Under the pieces are notes generated by a model. That model was not told the origin of the DNA and did no database searches. It saw only the letters and a list, made by a program, of their open reading frames with translations. Source: Paenibacillus sp. FSL W8-0186 (GTDB lineage Bacteria; Bacillota; Bacilli; Paenibacillales; Paenibacillaceae). Taken from it: DNA of 64,000 nt. Positions 10,601 through 18,930 of this stretch are shown in pieces. Each line of letters starts with the position of its first letter. The stretch's first letter is position 1. The translations under genes and the position numbers were made by a program. The stretch spans positions 868,001-932,000 of the forward strand of contig NZ_CP150207.1 in the NCBI RefSeq assembly GCF_037969765.1, read 5' to 3'.

Positions 10601-10837
10601 GAATTCGACTTAGAGGGTGGAAAGACCTACTACCTGAAGCTAGCTGAGAAAAACTCGCAACCCTTCGAATTTCAAATCATGGTGGCTCTGATGGAGATCA
10701 AACCTGAGGCGTCTTTTCGATATAGACCGGATGGACGGCTGACTCAAATCATTTATCCGTCAGGGGATATTCTCCTTTACGACTACGATTCCAAGGGCAA
10801 TTTGAAGCAAAGAACGAAGAAAATATATCCGTTTTAA
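7616..10837 (+). CDS. Secreted protein with nine ~92-residue repeats and an orphan YD motif
   Basis: Large exported protein, 1073 aa. I start it at TTG 7616, which has GGAGGA 6 bases upstream, giving a signal peptide (about residues 1-28) that ends near TFAEG. From about residue 80 to 920 there are nine degenerate repeats, each built on the pattern PGESYxFxN, SDA, FDYAxYxxDG, VPAGxxVVVT, PVTFxxxY. They look like beta-sandwich units. Near residues 930-1030 is a region like a pre-peptidase C-terminal (PPC) domain (GYYRFVAPETGQYRF). The last 35 residues carry one RHS/YD-type motif (RPDGRLTQIIYPSG, LYDYDSKGNLKQR), as if the RHS frame of the next gene once ran on. It lies 38 bases before the RHS toxin gene and is probably co-expressed with it. 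Function unknown: surface display or delivery of the toxin is a guess. Confidence 0.75.
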   Translation: MNLRKLVLLALTVLLLLGSFGPVSTFAEGEALPVEGHGHQRVDNASPSLDEWVPADTIEIDDTPLSPEELTVTDSTYMFMLAAAKDSLVIYPGESVQFTNDTSTTTTLTTDAKSTNNIRVDYVSYNADGKVVSDDMAYTGNPLVYSKGGYTVVSADYGYPVTVTFNDVLTYSYVPVPALLKTTLHRGESYLFSNESLASRSIISDATSSNGMRYDFAVYKSDGSLEKSSFDAYSKPSFSVGDTIVLTGASDIPVTIAVPYEGFYGYETDEPAYDSLMLYPGESHEFINIGTKSDRPEHAGTSKDKFDYVVYSPDGSEVSRGTNTTTLPLVAVGRRVAITLVTENPVRVGAPYRSFMRENRGDEALSRVTVSPGDSYIFTNNGTLRNGVKNDARAVKGRYDYVVYDVNGNYVSQGFNSLGTPTLSPGSIVIFTVRDSAPVTFEYADDFSAEVSDEPSHFRVTLSRGESFEFRNISSAARYLYSIASSSSRFDWAEYYPDGTQQGRRANTYTNPQVAKGNSIVVTAVSDIPVTFGAIYRLFDWKDKEGVAISKQIVHNGQSYLFTNIGSRSRAITSDTAQSGGKFDVAIYNNDGSVDRGGFDEKGSVSIPAGGYAVVTGQSVNPVTFSYTDSFTSEPSAYPAMLRATVLPGNSYTYVNISGQSEYLYSDATSSKEFAYVLRRPDGTIRGDNPSRYTPVSVPAEHSITVAPLTEAITFGGVYTSFTGMPGENPAVNKVTLSKNESYLFVNLQSSSQTLTSDASNNTLSLFDYAIYAANGEPLEAEFDQQGSLSVPGGAEVVVTVITDQPVTFTYGQSFQAVPSLEQALLKSTLSTNQSAGFKNIGSFAAKLTTNASTAGNRSFDYTILDANGTVIREGEKATVSYPIPAGGTVQVRTALGNPVTFAAPYRTFEAVDVQEYIFEDLLHRQVAYVFKAAGQNGYYRFVAPETGQYRFATKELRNFSQQPELTLYDQKELITPILPLEDSEQEFGVDYTVWEFDLEGGKTYYLKLAEKNSQPFEFQIMVALMEIKPEASFRYRPDGRLTQIIYPSGDILLYDYDSKGNLKQRTKKIYPF

Positions 10838-10875
10838 GGTTTAGGGTTTTTTAAGAGAAAAACTGAGGTGAAATC

Positions 10876-13800
10876 ATGAAAAGAATAATATGTTTCGTTC
10901 TGTGCTTGACCTTGATCAGCGCCAGTCTGCTGGAAACTGTCGTATATGGAGCACCGGAACAAAGTAATACATCTGCAGTTGATGCGCAATCCGCTAGTGG
11001 AAATGTACTGACGGTGTCCGGGATTCTCCGGCAATTTGATGTCAGCGAGGGTTGGCTCGATGAACAGTTGTCTAAAGGTTATACGCTGTACCAAATTTAC
11101 TCGGCTTTACAAGGAGGAAAAGCGGGTTACGAAGCGGCTATTTCCCGTTATGACGTAACGCGTGCTATCGAGGAAGCGGACCTTCTTGTGCCGGATGCGG
11201 AGAGCCGCGCCAATCATACTTACTCTGGGCTAGTCCATGATTTTTCAGCGGCTGCCCAGTCCCTTGAGTATGATCAAGCGGCAGTAGAGCATTATTCCTT
11301 GCAGGATGATTCCTCTTTATATGAAGTAGGATATGGGACGGATTCAATTTCTACGGCGACCGGCGGAATGAAGCTCCGTTATATGGACTTCTCGCTGCCG
11401 GGAGCTCTGTCCTTTCCATTGGTTCGTGTATATGACAGTGCCAGAGCTAATGATGAAATCGGCGTTAGGCTCGAGAATGGGGCCTACATTAATGAAGCCC
11501 GCATTCGCAGGGATGAGCTGGACACGGCTATTGGCCGAGGATGGAGATGGGAAATTCCGTATATGGATACCTATGGCGGTTCACGGATTCTGGATCTCCC
11601 CGGAGTAGGCCGTTACAAGCTGTCTGAAGATTTGCAGTTGGAAGGTTACTTATGGAATGATCTTAGATTGACAGCAGACCGCACGCAAACAGTTGGGAAT
11701 TCTACAAGCGAAATAAAGCTGTCCGTCCGCAATGGAAATCAATATTACTTCAATTCCTCAGGGCATCTGATCCTGATTACGGACAATTACGGGAATAAAG
11801 TATATTTTCACTATGCTGCGCAGGGCGAAGGGACGGTTTTGTCACGAATCGTCAATAGCGACGATAACGAATTGGTCTTCTCCTATTCGGGAGACCAAGT
11901 GACCGTAACTCAATCCGGTACGAATCGGAAAATGGAATATTTCCAGAAGGAAGAGTACGGTCAGAAGGTTCTCAGCGAGGCAAAAGACGCCGCCGGACGG
12001 AGCACGAAATATTACTATTCCTATCCGGAGTCCCGATTTAACTTCTTGGCCTCGCTAACCGATCAGGGAGAGCTTCAACCGGTCAAATCATCTGCGCTGC
12101 TGCTCAGGATCGTTCGTCCGGGATCCGGGATGACCGACTTCGATTATACTCCAGCGCGGAAGCAGATCGGGGATTACGCTACTGACTTCGTATTTAAAGT
12201 TAGTTCTCGTCAGGACTCCTACTCTACTACGGCCGGCGACGAAGTTCTACACCCGGTAACATTCCGTTATTCCGGTGAGGATTTGAACAGCTATGGAGAA
12301 GCGGCAGCCTGGACGACGACGATGGAGGCTACGCGCTCCAAGGATACGCGAGTTTTTAACAAAACCTACCAATCGAGCAGCAAGCCGGATATCCATTACT
12401 TAGGCGAGCAGCGCAGCGAGGAAGCAAGTACGCAGTACAAGCAGCAATTCACTTACGATGAAACGAAGGGCTGGAATGCTCCTGTTCAGGTCACCGAAAG
12501 TTATATGCAGGGAGGCCGTGCTTCAGAGCCTTTGTCCATTCATTATCAATACAATGATGAGGGACTGGTGACGGCGGAAAATTGGAGTACGGGACAGGAG
12601 ATCAGCTATGAATATACCGCATCTGCTGCTCTGTTCTTCTGGGCGCTGCCAAGTAAAATCAGCACCAAGCTCAGCAGTAATCAGTCAAGGGTGGAGCAAT
12701 ATCAGTACAATAACCAGGGGAGCGTGCTGCAATCCAGCGTTAGAGAGAATAGCGCAAGCGGCAAGCTATTAGCTCAAACCGATTTCACATACGATGCTTA
12801 CGGAAATATCGCCTCCTCCAATGTTAAAGATGATAAAAGAACGAATACGGTGAACTATGCGTACCAATCTCCTTATGGGAAACATTTGCCGACAAAACGC
12901 TCGATGGTCGTTCATTCCGTGGATGGTTTTTATACCGAAGTTAGCCAACGTTATGAATATACTTCAGCGGGTGAAATAAAATCGGCAGAAGATGAGTCGG
13001 GAGCGGTGACCTCATATACTTATGATGTAATTGGCCGCCTGATCCAAACGCTTTACAGTGATCAGACCACGAAGACGGTGAGATATGAGGATGAGCTGAA
13101 CACGGTCACGACTACGGGCACGGAAGGCATCGTCATCGTCGAAAAGTTTAACCCGCTTGGACTGCTCGTTCAGGAGAAGGTAGACGACGCTCTTTTTCAA
13201 TACGTATATGACCAAGAAGGGAATATGAAGGAGTCTATAGACGCCGAGCGAAATAAAACCAGTTTTGTCTATGATGGCTTCAATCGCCTTACGGGAACTA
13301 TCTTTGCAGACGGTTCCCAGGACAGAGTCGAGTATGATATGGTTGGCCGCACGACGACTTACACCGACCCTGCTGGCGTGAAGCATCAGGAGAAGACGGA
13401 TCTGCTTGGAAATGTATTGGCGTTCGAGGAATCGAAAAACGGGGCATATGTTCCTTTGGAGCAGACGGTCTACGACTTGGAAGGCCACCCGGTGATCGTC
13501 ACGGACGGAAATGGCGGACAGACCCGATATGAATATGATGCGCTTGGGCGTATGATATCTGTCACCGATCCTGAGCAGCGTTCGACGCGTTATACGTACA
13601 GCTTGGCAGGTTATCTGACCAAAATTCAATATCCGGATAATACGTATATGGAGAAGGAATATAACCAGGCAGGCAACCTGATCCGGCAAATTAACGAGGA
13701 ACGGTTGGTTGAGGCATTCTTTTACGATTCACGAGGAAACCTGATCAGATCGCTGGATCACGCGAGTCAATTTACGGAATACGAGTATAATAGCGATAAT

Positions 13801-16107
13801 TTGCTTACCCAGATTAAAGCGCCTGGCCAGCAGATAAAATATAGTTACGATACGATGGGGCGCCGTACCGGAATGACCGACGCTACAGGGAATACGACGT
13901 ATACCTATGATCCGCAAAGCGGGTTGCTAACGAGGATCGCCTATCCTGACGGTACGCAAATCGAATATTCCTATAACAAGCAGATGCGGACGGGATACAC
14001 ACTGAAGGATGCTTCCGGTAAAACGACAGGCGCTCAGTATACATTGGATGCCATGAACCGGGTTAGCGCTCTGGATGTGGTTCATGATGCCTCAGGCAAT
14101 GGAAGAATAGCGGCTTTTACTGCCGGGTCGGGGTCAGTGGATCGGATGACCTTCGACTACCAAGCGAACGGACTGCTGCAGATCCAGTCTGCCAGTAATG
14201 GACAAAGCACCTCATACACGTATGAAGGCTATGATTTGACGGCGATGACGCTCGCGCCTGGGGCGGCGGGAAGAACGCTGAGAAGCAGCTCTGCAGCTCT
14301 TATGAGCGAGATGAGCGGGAATGCAGAAGTACAGCGTGCTGCGGGCTTGCAGTTCACTTATCAATACGACGACAACAAGAACATTATTTCCCGCAGCCAG
14401 GACGGGGCCGCCGATACCTTTGCTTATGATTCCCTGAATCGAATTCAAGAGGAGAATGGGCAAGACCTGAGCAAAAAGTACGTCTATGACGAGCGCGGCA
14501 ATCGCCTCGAAGTAGAGGGCCAGCAGGTTCGGGGCATGACGAATGCCGAATTCACCTTCGATAGCCTCAACCGTTTAACAAAGGTAACAGGCGAAGACGG
14601 TACAGAAGTCAGCTACAGCTATAACGGCGACGGCTTGCTATACGAGCGGGCTGAAGGAACCGAGCGTACCCGCTATTACTATGACGAACAAGCGAAGCTG
14701 ATTGCAGAAGCAGAAGTAAGCAATGGTTCACCAAGTTTGACCTACACCTACATCTACGATTTAGCCGGCCGGCTATGGTCCCGGGTGGATCAAGCAACCG
14801 GAGTAGTCCAGTATTATCAATTTAACGGTCATGGCGACGTAGTAGGTCTGGTCGATAGCGCGGGGAACCAGCTGAACAGCTACACTTACGACATTTGGGG
14901 CAACCATGAGCTTGAGGAAGAGACTGTTCCGAATATCTTCCGCTACTCTGGAGAGTACTGGGATGCAACGACGGATTTGCAGTATCTCCGAGCCCGCTGG
15001 TATGATCCGAACGCGGGAAGGTTCGTATCGAAGGATAGCTATGAAGGGGACATTACTAACCCGCTGAGCCAGAACTTGTATACGTATGTGCATAATAATC
15101 CTTTGACTTATACGGATCCTAGTGGGCATTATATAATGCCCATGGCACCAACTCCTTCGTTGATATGTGCAGCAGATATAGAAAATTGCAAAACAAACAT
15201 TGATGCACAAGTAGAGGCTTCAAAGAAGAACATTGAAATTTTTTATCTCGATGATGTTAGAACATTAATAGATAAAGAAGCCAGTAGTTTTGACAAGGGA
15301 GTAATCATCGTTGAAAATTTACCTCCTGTTAAAGCGTTAAAAGTATTCAAAAAAACGCAAAAAATAGCTGAGGAAGCCCAGGATATAAAAAAAGCAATAA
15401 AACGAATTGAATGTAATTGTTTTACTGCGGGGACAGAGGTTTTAACAGACGAAGGGGAGAAGAATATCGAGGACATTGAAGTCGGAGATAAGGTTCTTGC
15501 CAAGGATGAAGAGACTGGTGAACAGGCTTACAAGGAAGTTACACATCTGTATCGAAATGATAAGGAGATTACCTATGAACTTACATTAGAAGATCAGGTC
15601 ATTGAGACGACCGACAACCATCCATTCTGGGTTGAAGGTAAGGGATGGGTTCTAGCGGTTAACTTGCAGGTGGGGGATAAATTACAGCAAAGTAACGGAA
15701 ATACCTTGACGATTGACAATATAAAGATTGTTAAGCATGATGAACTGGTTAAGGTCTACAACTTTACTGTTGCTGATTTCCACACTTACTATGTGAGCAG
15801 TTTGGGGATTTGGGTTCATAATATTAATTGTGGTGATAAGACTCCAGGAGGAAGAATATTTACCAAACATGGAGCTGAGAGAGCAGATGAACGGGGATTT
15901 ACCTCAGAAACCATTGATAATATTATAAACAATAATAAAAAGAACAGAGTCAAGGAAATCGGAGATGATGGTAAGGCTCAATGGAGATACCAGGACAGCC
16001 GTGGCAATACCGTAATTACTGATGAGTGGGGAGAAAATATAGTTACCGTTTATTCATATCCTCAAGGTAAAAATGGTGGGAATTATATCCCGAAATCTAA
16101 GAAATAG
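10876..16107 (+). CDS. RHS-repeat polymorphic toxin with Hint domain and BECR/DUF4258-like tail
   Basis: Secreted protein of 1743 aa. A signal peptide (about 1-27) precedes a long YD/RHS region, recognisable by many copies of patterns such as YTYDVIGRLIQ and YEYDALGRMISV. The RHS-associated core (ARWYDPNAGRFVSKDSYEG, then NNPLTYTDPSGH) lies near residues 1373-1417. A Hint (intein-like) domain runs from about Cys1515 (CFTAGTEVL) to HN at 1648-1649; in such toxins it cleaves off what follows. The ~94-residue tail has FTKHGAERADERGF and GNTVITDEWGENIVTVYS, a His-x(n)-Arg plus C-terminal beta pattern like DUF4258/BECR-fold RNases. The function of the tail is inferred from this resemblance. The region after the core is visibly more AT-rich than the RHS part, as expected for a swapped toxin cassette. 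Confidence 0.88.
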   Translation: MKRIICFVLCLTLISASLLETVVYGAPEQSNTSAVDAQSASGNVLTVSGILRQFDVSEGWLDEQLSKGYTLYQIYSALQGGKAGYEAAISRYDVTRAIEEADLLVPDAESRANHTYSGLVHDFSAAAQSLEYDQAAVEHYSLQDDSSLYEVGYGTDSISTATGGMKLRYMDFSLPGALSFPLVRVYDSARANDEIGVRLENGAYINEARIRRDELDTAIGRGWRWEIPYMDTYGGSRILDLPGVGRYKLSEDLQLEGYLWNDLRLTADRTQTVGNSTSEIKLSVRNGNQYYFNSSGHLILITDNYGNKVYFHYAAQGEGTVLSRIVNSDDNELVFSYSGDQVTVTQSGTNRKMEYFQKEEYGQKVLSEAKDAAGRSTKYYYSYPESRFNFLASLTDQGELQPVKSSALLLRIVRPGSGMTDFDYTPARKQIGDYATDFVFKVSSRQDSYSTTAGDEVLHPVTFRYSGEDLNSYGEAAAWTTTMEATRSKDTRVFNKTYQSSSKPDIHYLGEQRSEEASTQYKQQFTYDETKGWNAPVQVTESYMQGGRASEPLSIHYQYNDEGLVTAENWSTGQEISYEYTASAALFFWALPSKISTKLSSNQSRVEQYQYNNQGSVLQSSVRENSASGKLLAQTDFTYDAYGNIASSNVKDDKRTNTVNYAYQSPYGKHLPTKRSMVVHSVDGFYTEVSQRYEYTSAGEIKSAEDESGAVTSYTYDVIGRLIQTLYSDQTTKTVRYEDELNTVTTTGTEGIVIVEKFNPLGLLVQEKVDDALFQYVYDQEGNMKESIDAERNKTSFVYDGFNRLTGTIFADGSQDRVEYDMVGRTTTYTDPAGVKHQEKTDLLGNVLAFEESKNGAYVPLEQTVYDLEGHPVIVTDGNGGQTRYEYDALGRMISVTDPEQRSTRYTYSLAGYLTKIQYPDNTYMEKEYNQAGNLIRQINEERLVEAFFYDSRGNLIRSLDHASQFTEYEYNSDNLLTQIKAPGQQIKYSYDTMGRRTGMTDATGNTTYTYDPQSGLLTRIAYPDGTQIEYSYNKQMRTGYTLKDASGKTTGAQYTLDAMNRVSALDVVHDASGNGRIAAFTAGSGSVDRMTFDYQANGLLQIQSASNGQSTSYTYEGYDLTAMTLAPGAAGRTLRSSSAALMSEMSGNAEVQRAAGLQFTYQYDDNKNIISRSQDGAADTFAYDSLNRIQEENGQDLSKKYVYDERGNRLEVEGQQVRGMTNAEFTFDSLNRLTKVTGEDGTEVSYSYNGDGLLYERAEGTERTRYYYDEQAKLIAEAEVSNGSPSLTYTYIYDLAGRLWSRVDQATGVVQYYQFNGHGDVVGLVDSAGNQLNSYTYDIWGNHELEEETVPNIFRYSGEYWDATTDLQYLRARWYDPNAGRFVSKDSYEGDITNPLSQNLYTYVHNNPLTYTDPSGHYIMPMAPTPSLICAADIENCKTNIDAQVEASKKNIEIFYLDDVRTLIDKEASSFDKGVIIVENLPPVKALKVFKKTQKIAEEAQDIKKAIKRIECNCFTAGTEVLTDEGEKNIEDIEVGDKVLAKDEETGEQAYKEVTHLYRNDKEITYELTLEDQVIETTDNHPFWVEGKGWVLAVNLQVGDKLQQSNGNTLTIDNIKIVKHDELVKVYNFTVADFHTYYVSSLGIWVHNINCGDKTPGGRIFTKHGAERADERGFTSETIDNIINNNKKNRVKEIGDDGKAQWRYQDSRGNTVITDEWGENIVTVYSYPQGKNGGNYIPKSKK

Positions 16108-16117
16108 GAGGGTGTCT

Positions 16118-16450
16118 ATGAAAGATTCTTTTATAAAATTAGTTAAAGAACTAGATCATGATATTATCCCAGGGTTGTCATCTGAAATTCGTGATTGTTT
16201 AAACTATAATGACAAGGTTTTAGACTGCAAAGTTGATATTTCGGAAGACAAAGTATATTGTGTGAGCGTTAGGATGCATGATTACACGTTGCCGAATATT
16301 AAAAGTGTATTTTCTTCTTTGGTGCAATTTATTCAATATACTTCCACGTTTTATGTTAGAAATGATACCGAGCATAACACCGAGTATTTATTACTATCAC
16401 AAAGCAAGGGAAACCTAACTTTTTATTGCAAAATTGTATTTAGACCATAA
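16118..16450 (+). CDS. Probable immunity protein for the RHS toxin
   Basis: Small soluble protein of 110 aa starting at ATG 16118, with AGGAGGG about 6 bases upstream. The gene begins 10 bases after the toxin stop, the usual place for an immunity gene. It has no signal peptide, so it stays in the cytoplasm, as needed for protection against an RNase. I do not recognise the family. The sequence is AT-rich like the toxin tail, which supports the two moving as one cassette. The role rests on position, size and composition only. Confidence 0.65.
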   Translation: MKDSFIKLVKELDHDIIPGLSSEIRDCLNYNDKVLDCKVDISEDKVYCVSVRMHDYTLPNIKSVFSSLVQFIQYTSTFYVRNDTEHNTEYLLLSQSKGNLTFYCKIVFRP

Positions 16451-16466
16451 TAATGGTCATTGCATT

Positions 16467-16505
16467 AAGACCTTGAGGGCGGCAATCCTCAAGGTCTCTT
16501 CTTTT
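16467..16505 (+). terminator. Terminator closing the toxin-immunity operon
   Basis: Perfect 11-bp stem AGACCTTGAGG / CCTCAAGGTCT with an 8-base loop, then CTTCTTTT. It is 17 bases after the immunity gene stop. Confidence 0.88.
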
Positions 16506-16691
16506 ACCCCACCAAGTGCTGAATGAATCGGGCATTTATGCACTATGATCATCCGATTGAATATGTACAGGTAACATTAAACGTAATACTAGACGAACGA
16601 TTAATTGCGTAGTACCATTATCTCTTAACCCTTGAGGGTGAGGTTATGGACGATTTTAAGTTTTGAAGATAAGTGAGAGGAGAACTGTTGC

Positions 16692-17477
16692 TTGAAAGTG
16701 ACCGTGCTTATCCTATTGGTATTATTAACTTCTTGTGTGAATAATGAGAATGGATTATTAACAAAAAATCCAATCGGCTCGGAGAATAGCATCACATTGC
16801 AATCAAATGAAAAAGAACTAGAAATAAAAAAAGTGAGTTACTCTAACCCAAATGTTAATATCTCTTATCCTGAAATTATTAATCATAATAACTTAGAACA
16901 TGGAATACAACTAAATGAGATTCTGAAGAGTGAGGCTATGCAATCATTAGAGCAATATGGAGGTAATGAACAAGGTTATGAGCTTGATGTTGATTATATT
17001 CCCAAGTGTGTCGGGAATACATTAATTAGTATTCAGTATGTAGGATCAAGCTATGTAAAAGATGGAGCGCATCCTAAATCCCTCTTTTTCACAGTGAATC
17101 TTGATGTAAAAAATTCTAGGAAGTTATTATTGAGGGATGTAGTGAAAATAAATGATGAGTTTATTGATTTGTTAAGAGGGGCGAGATATGTTCCATATGA
17201 TTCCGATTTGAATGTTGAATCAGAAGCAAGGGAGGAATTAAGTAACTATTCTAATGCTGAGTTGATTGCTTACTTAAATAAATCTGACGAAGTAAGCGAT
17301 ATAAATGAATTAGGAGTATTCACTTATTTTGCAGATGAATCGCTTGGTATAAGCTTTAATGTACCTCATGCACTTGGAGACCATGTAGAATTTGAAATTA
17401 AGTATAGTGATCTTAAAAATCATATTCTTACTCAGAATATAGTATGGAGGGATACAACGCCTACTCTCGCAAATTGA
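16692..17477 (+). CDS. DUF4163/DUF3298-type lipoprotein
   Basis: Lipoprotein of 261 aa with a very short signal peptide and a lipobox LLTSC (Cys15). I start it at TTG 16692, with GAGAGGAG about 8 bases upstream. The body has the run SNPNVNISYPEI followed by KDGAHPKSLFFTVNLD and SRKLLLRDVV, the pattern of DUF4163 followed by DUF3298 as in the extracellular parts of RsiV and PdaC-like proteins. A link to the toxin system is possible by position only. A broken copy of its 3' end is found about 1 kb downstream next to an IS end. Confidence 0.75.
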   Translation: MKVTVLILLVLLTSCVNNENGLLTKNPIGSENSITLQSNEKELEIKKVSYSNPNVNISYPEIINHNNLEHGIQLNEILKSEAMQSLEQYGGNEQGYELDVDYIPKCVGNTLISIQYVGSSYVKDGAHPKSLFFTVNLDVKNSRKLLLRDVVKINDEFIDLLRGARYVPYDSDLNVESEAREELSNYSNAELIAYLNKSDEVSDINELGVFTYFADESLGISFNVPHALGDHVEFEIKYSDLKNHILTQNIVWRDTTPTLAN

Positions 17478-18005
17478 AAATAATATTAAAATAACATAAC
17501 CATATCTGTGAAATGTTCCCCTAGAATAGATATTGGAAAAACCATTTGGTTTACCGATGAATTCTAGGGGTTGCATTTCTAATGATGATTGGAAGTCCAA
17601 AGCCTAGGACAGAGGAATTATAGAAGGAGACAAATCGTCTGCATGTAGAGAAAGAATAAATTAATGATTACTTAGTAAGTGTTGGATGCGCATTTAGTGC
17701 GCAAGGTATATTTAGGTCATGTATGTTACGAGGAGATACTAGATGTAAAACGTAAATGGTTACCGATGCGTTTCGGGAAAAGATGGAGAACTGCAGCAGT
17801 ATTTGTCCCCAATTTTGGACTCAACATAGTAATTGTCGTACGACGAAAAACCCGGCATTCAAGCGGTCGGTAATACGATGATGATCTGCCCCTCGGTCCC
17901 GGGGAACATCCTACCATCGCAGAGGACTTCGAATGTAAGCGGTATGGACACTTAGGAATCAACATGTTAGCTTCTAACGAGTGGCCTGTTTGGAACGAGG
18001 CTACG

Positions 18006-18188
18006 CTAACGGTTGTCATAGCGCTTAATCGTTCCCAAAAACGGAGTTTCTATTCTAACGGTTGTATGAGCGCTTATTTGGACGAAATAGCCCCTCTGCC
18101 TACGAAAAAGCGGAAATAGGCTCACTGGCAACCGTTACATTTTGTTAAACAACATTTTTGCACAAATAACGTCGCTCACAACCGTTAG
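18006..18188. repeat. Four-unit palindromic intergenic repeat, family B, copy 1
   Basis: Four related units in the order direct, direct, inverted, inverted. Units 1 and 2 start CTAACGGTTGT at 18006 and 18055; the inverted units end at about 18138 and 18188 (ACAACCGTTAG). Pitch is 49-50 bp on both sides and total length 183 bp. A second element with the same layout and length lies at 58814-58997. Confidence 0.75.
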
Positions 18189-18196
18189 AATTTGCC

Positions 18197-18355
18197 GCTC
18201 ACTTCCACCCACAAACTCCTGGGCCGTAACCAGCTGATTTTCCTTCATGAAAGCCCGCAGTTGTTCTTTTGACCAAAGTCCCATGTGTTCTCCCAACCTT
18301 TCTATTACTTCCATTTTTATGGGTTCAGGAGTTTACACAAACTATTTTACAGACT
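18197..18355 (-). mobile_element. Truncated IS256-family element (left end and transposase N-terminus)
   Basis: Read on the minus strand, an ATG at 18284 with a good ribosome site (GGTTGGGAG) opens a frame that begins MGLWSKEQLRAFMKEN and continues QLVTAQEF, the standard start of Paenibacillus-type IS256 transposases. The frame is lost after about 29 codons, where the sequence runs into the end of a family B repeat. On the other side, 18330-18355 reads GGAGTTTACACAAACTATTT then TACAGACT, which has the form of an IS256-family terminal inverted repeat. The rest of the element is missing. Confidence 0.7.
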
Positions 18356-18410
18356 TGCACTTGGAGATCATGTAGAATTTGAAAATAAAAATATAGTGAC
18401 CTAAATGATT
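18356..18410 (+). pseudogene. Fragment duplicating the 3' end of the DUF4163/DUF3298 lipoprotein gene
   Basis: Starting exactly at the IS256 end, about 50 bases match 17370-17420 inside the lipoprotein gene at roughly 80 percent identity (TGCACTTGGAGATCATGTAG versus TGCACTTGGAGACCATGTAG). The frame is not kept. It is a relic of a second copy of that gene, broken by the IS. Confidence 0.7.
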
Positions 18411-18851
18411 GAAAGCAATTGACGAATACCCTGATTACGGTGTTAAAACTCATCTACTAGAATAAATTGGCATTATAGCTGACAGCTACACAACCAAAAC
18501 GCCCGTAACCACGGCTAAAGTGGAAACGGGCGTTTGTGCTTTATATATTTACTGTTCTCCTGTACACGGGAAGAACAACTTTGGTTCCTGCTCAGACTAC
18601 AACCACAATCATTTTCTAAAACAACAAAAGCCCTGCCTCTCTTTTGTCCTTGCGGCTCCGATGACCGCGCCAGTGTGAATCAGAAATCCATTAAATCCTT
18701 ACTTTGGGTCATTCATAGGAATTTTCATACCTGGTCAGGTATAGGAGGGCTATAATCTTGTGAGGAACTACACTTAAAAGCGGTTTGCAACTCAAATTAT
18801 AATAATACTATAGTTCGGTCGTTAAAGCAAGAATATTTCGTGAAAATAAAA

Positions 18852-18880
18852 TACCGCTCCAGCGAAAGGCTGAAGCGGGA
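18852..18880 (-). terminator. Terminator of the apbE/fmnB gene
   Basis: Stem CCGCTCCAGC / GCTGAAGCGG with a 5-base loop; read on the minus strand it is followed by TATTTTATTTTC. It lies about 50 bases past the stop of the FMN transferase gene. Confidence 0.75.
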
Positions 18881-18930
18881 AAGTGGGATGCGGTCTTTAC
18901 GAGTCTATCGTCGATCCACTTGTCTCACGC

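Larger units (their letters stand above)
17478..18930. other. Gene-poor scarred region after the toxin locus
   Basis: About 1.45 kb without a convincing intact gene. It holds, in order: an inverted repeat CCCCTAGAAT / ATTCTAGGGG (17518-17570) that encloses a smaller palindrome AAACCATTTGGTTT; a stretch open in one frame from about 17679 to 18119 except for one TAA at 17871, with no family I recognise; a four-unit palindromic repeat (18006-18188); an IS256-type remnant; a broken copy of the neighbouring lipoprotein gene; and a hairpin AAACGCCCGT / ACGGGCGTTT at 18497-18535. This mix of repeats, IS debris and duplicated gene ends is what is expected at the edge of a toxin-immunity locus that recombines. 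Confidence 0.7.

Noticed and set aside
17518..17570. CCCCTAGAAT/ATTCTAGGGG inverted repeat as a MITE
   Set aside because: No target duplication or second copy is visible; it could equally be a terminator of the lipoprotein gene.
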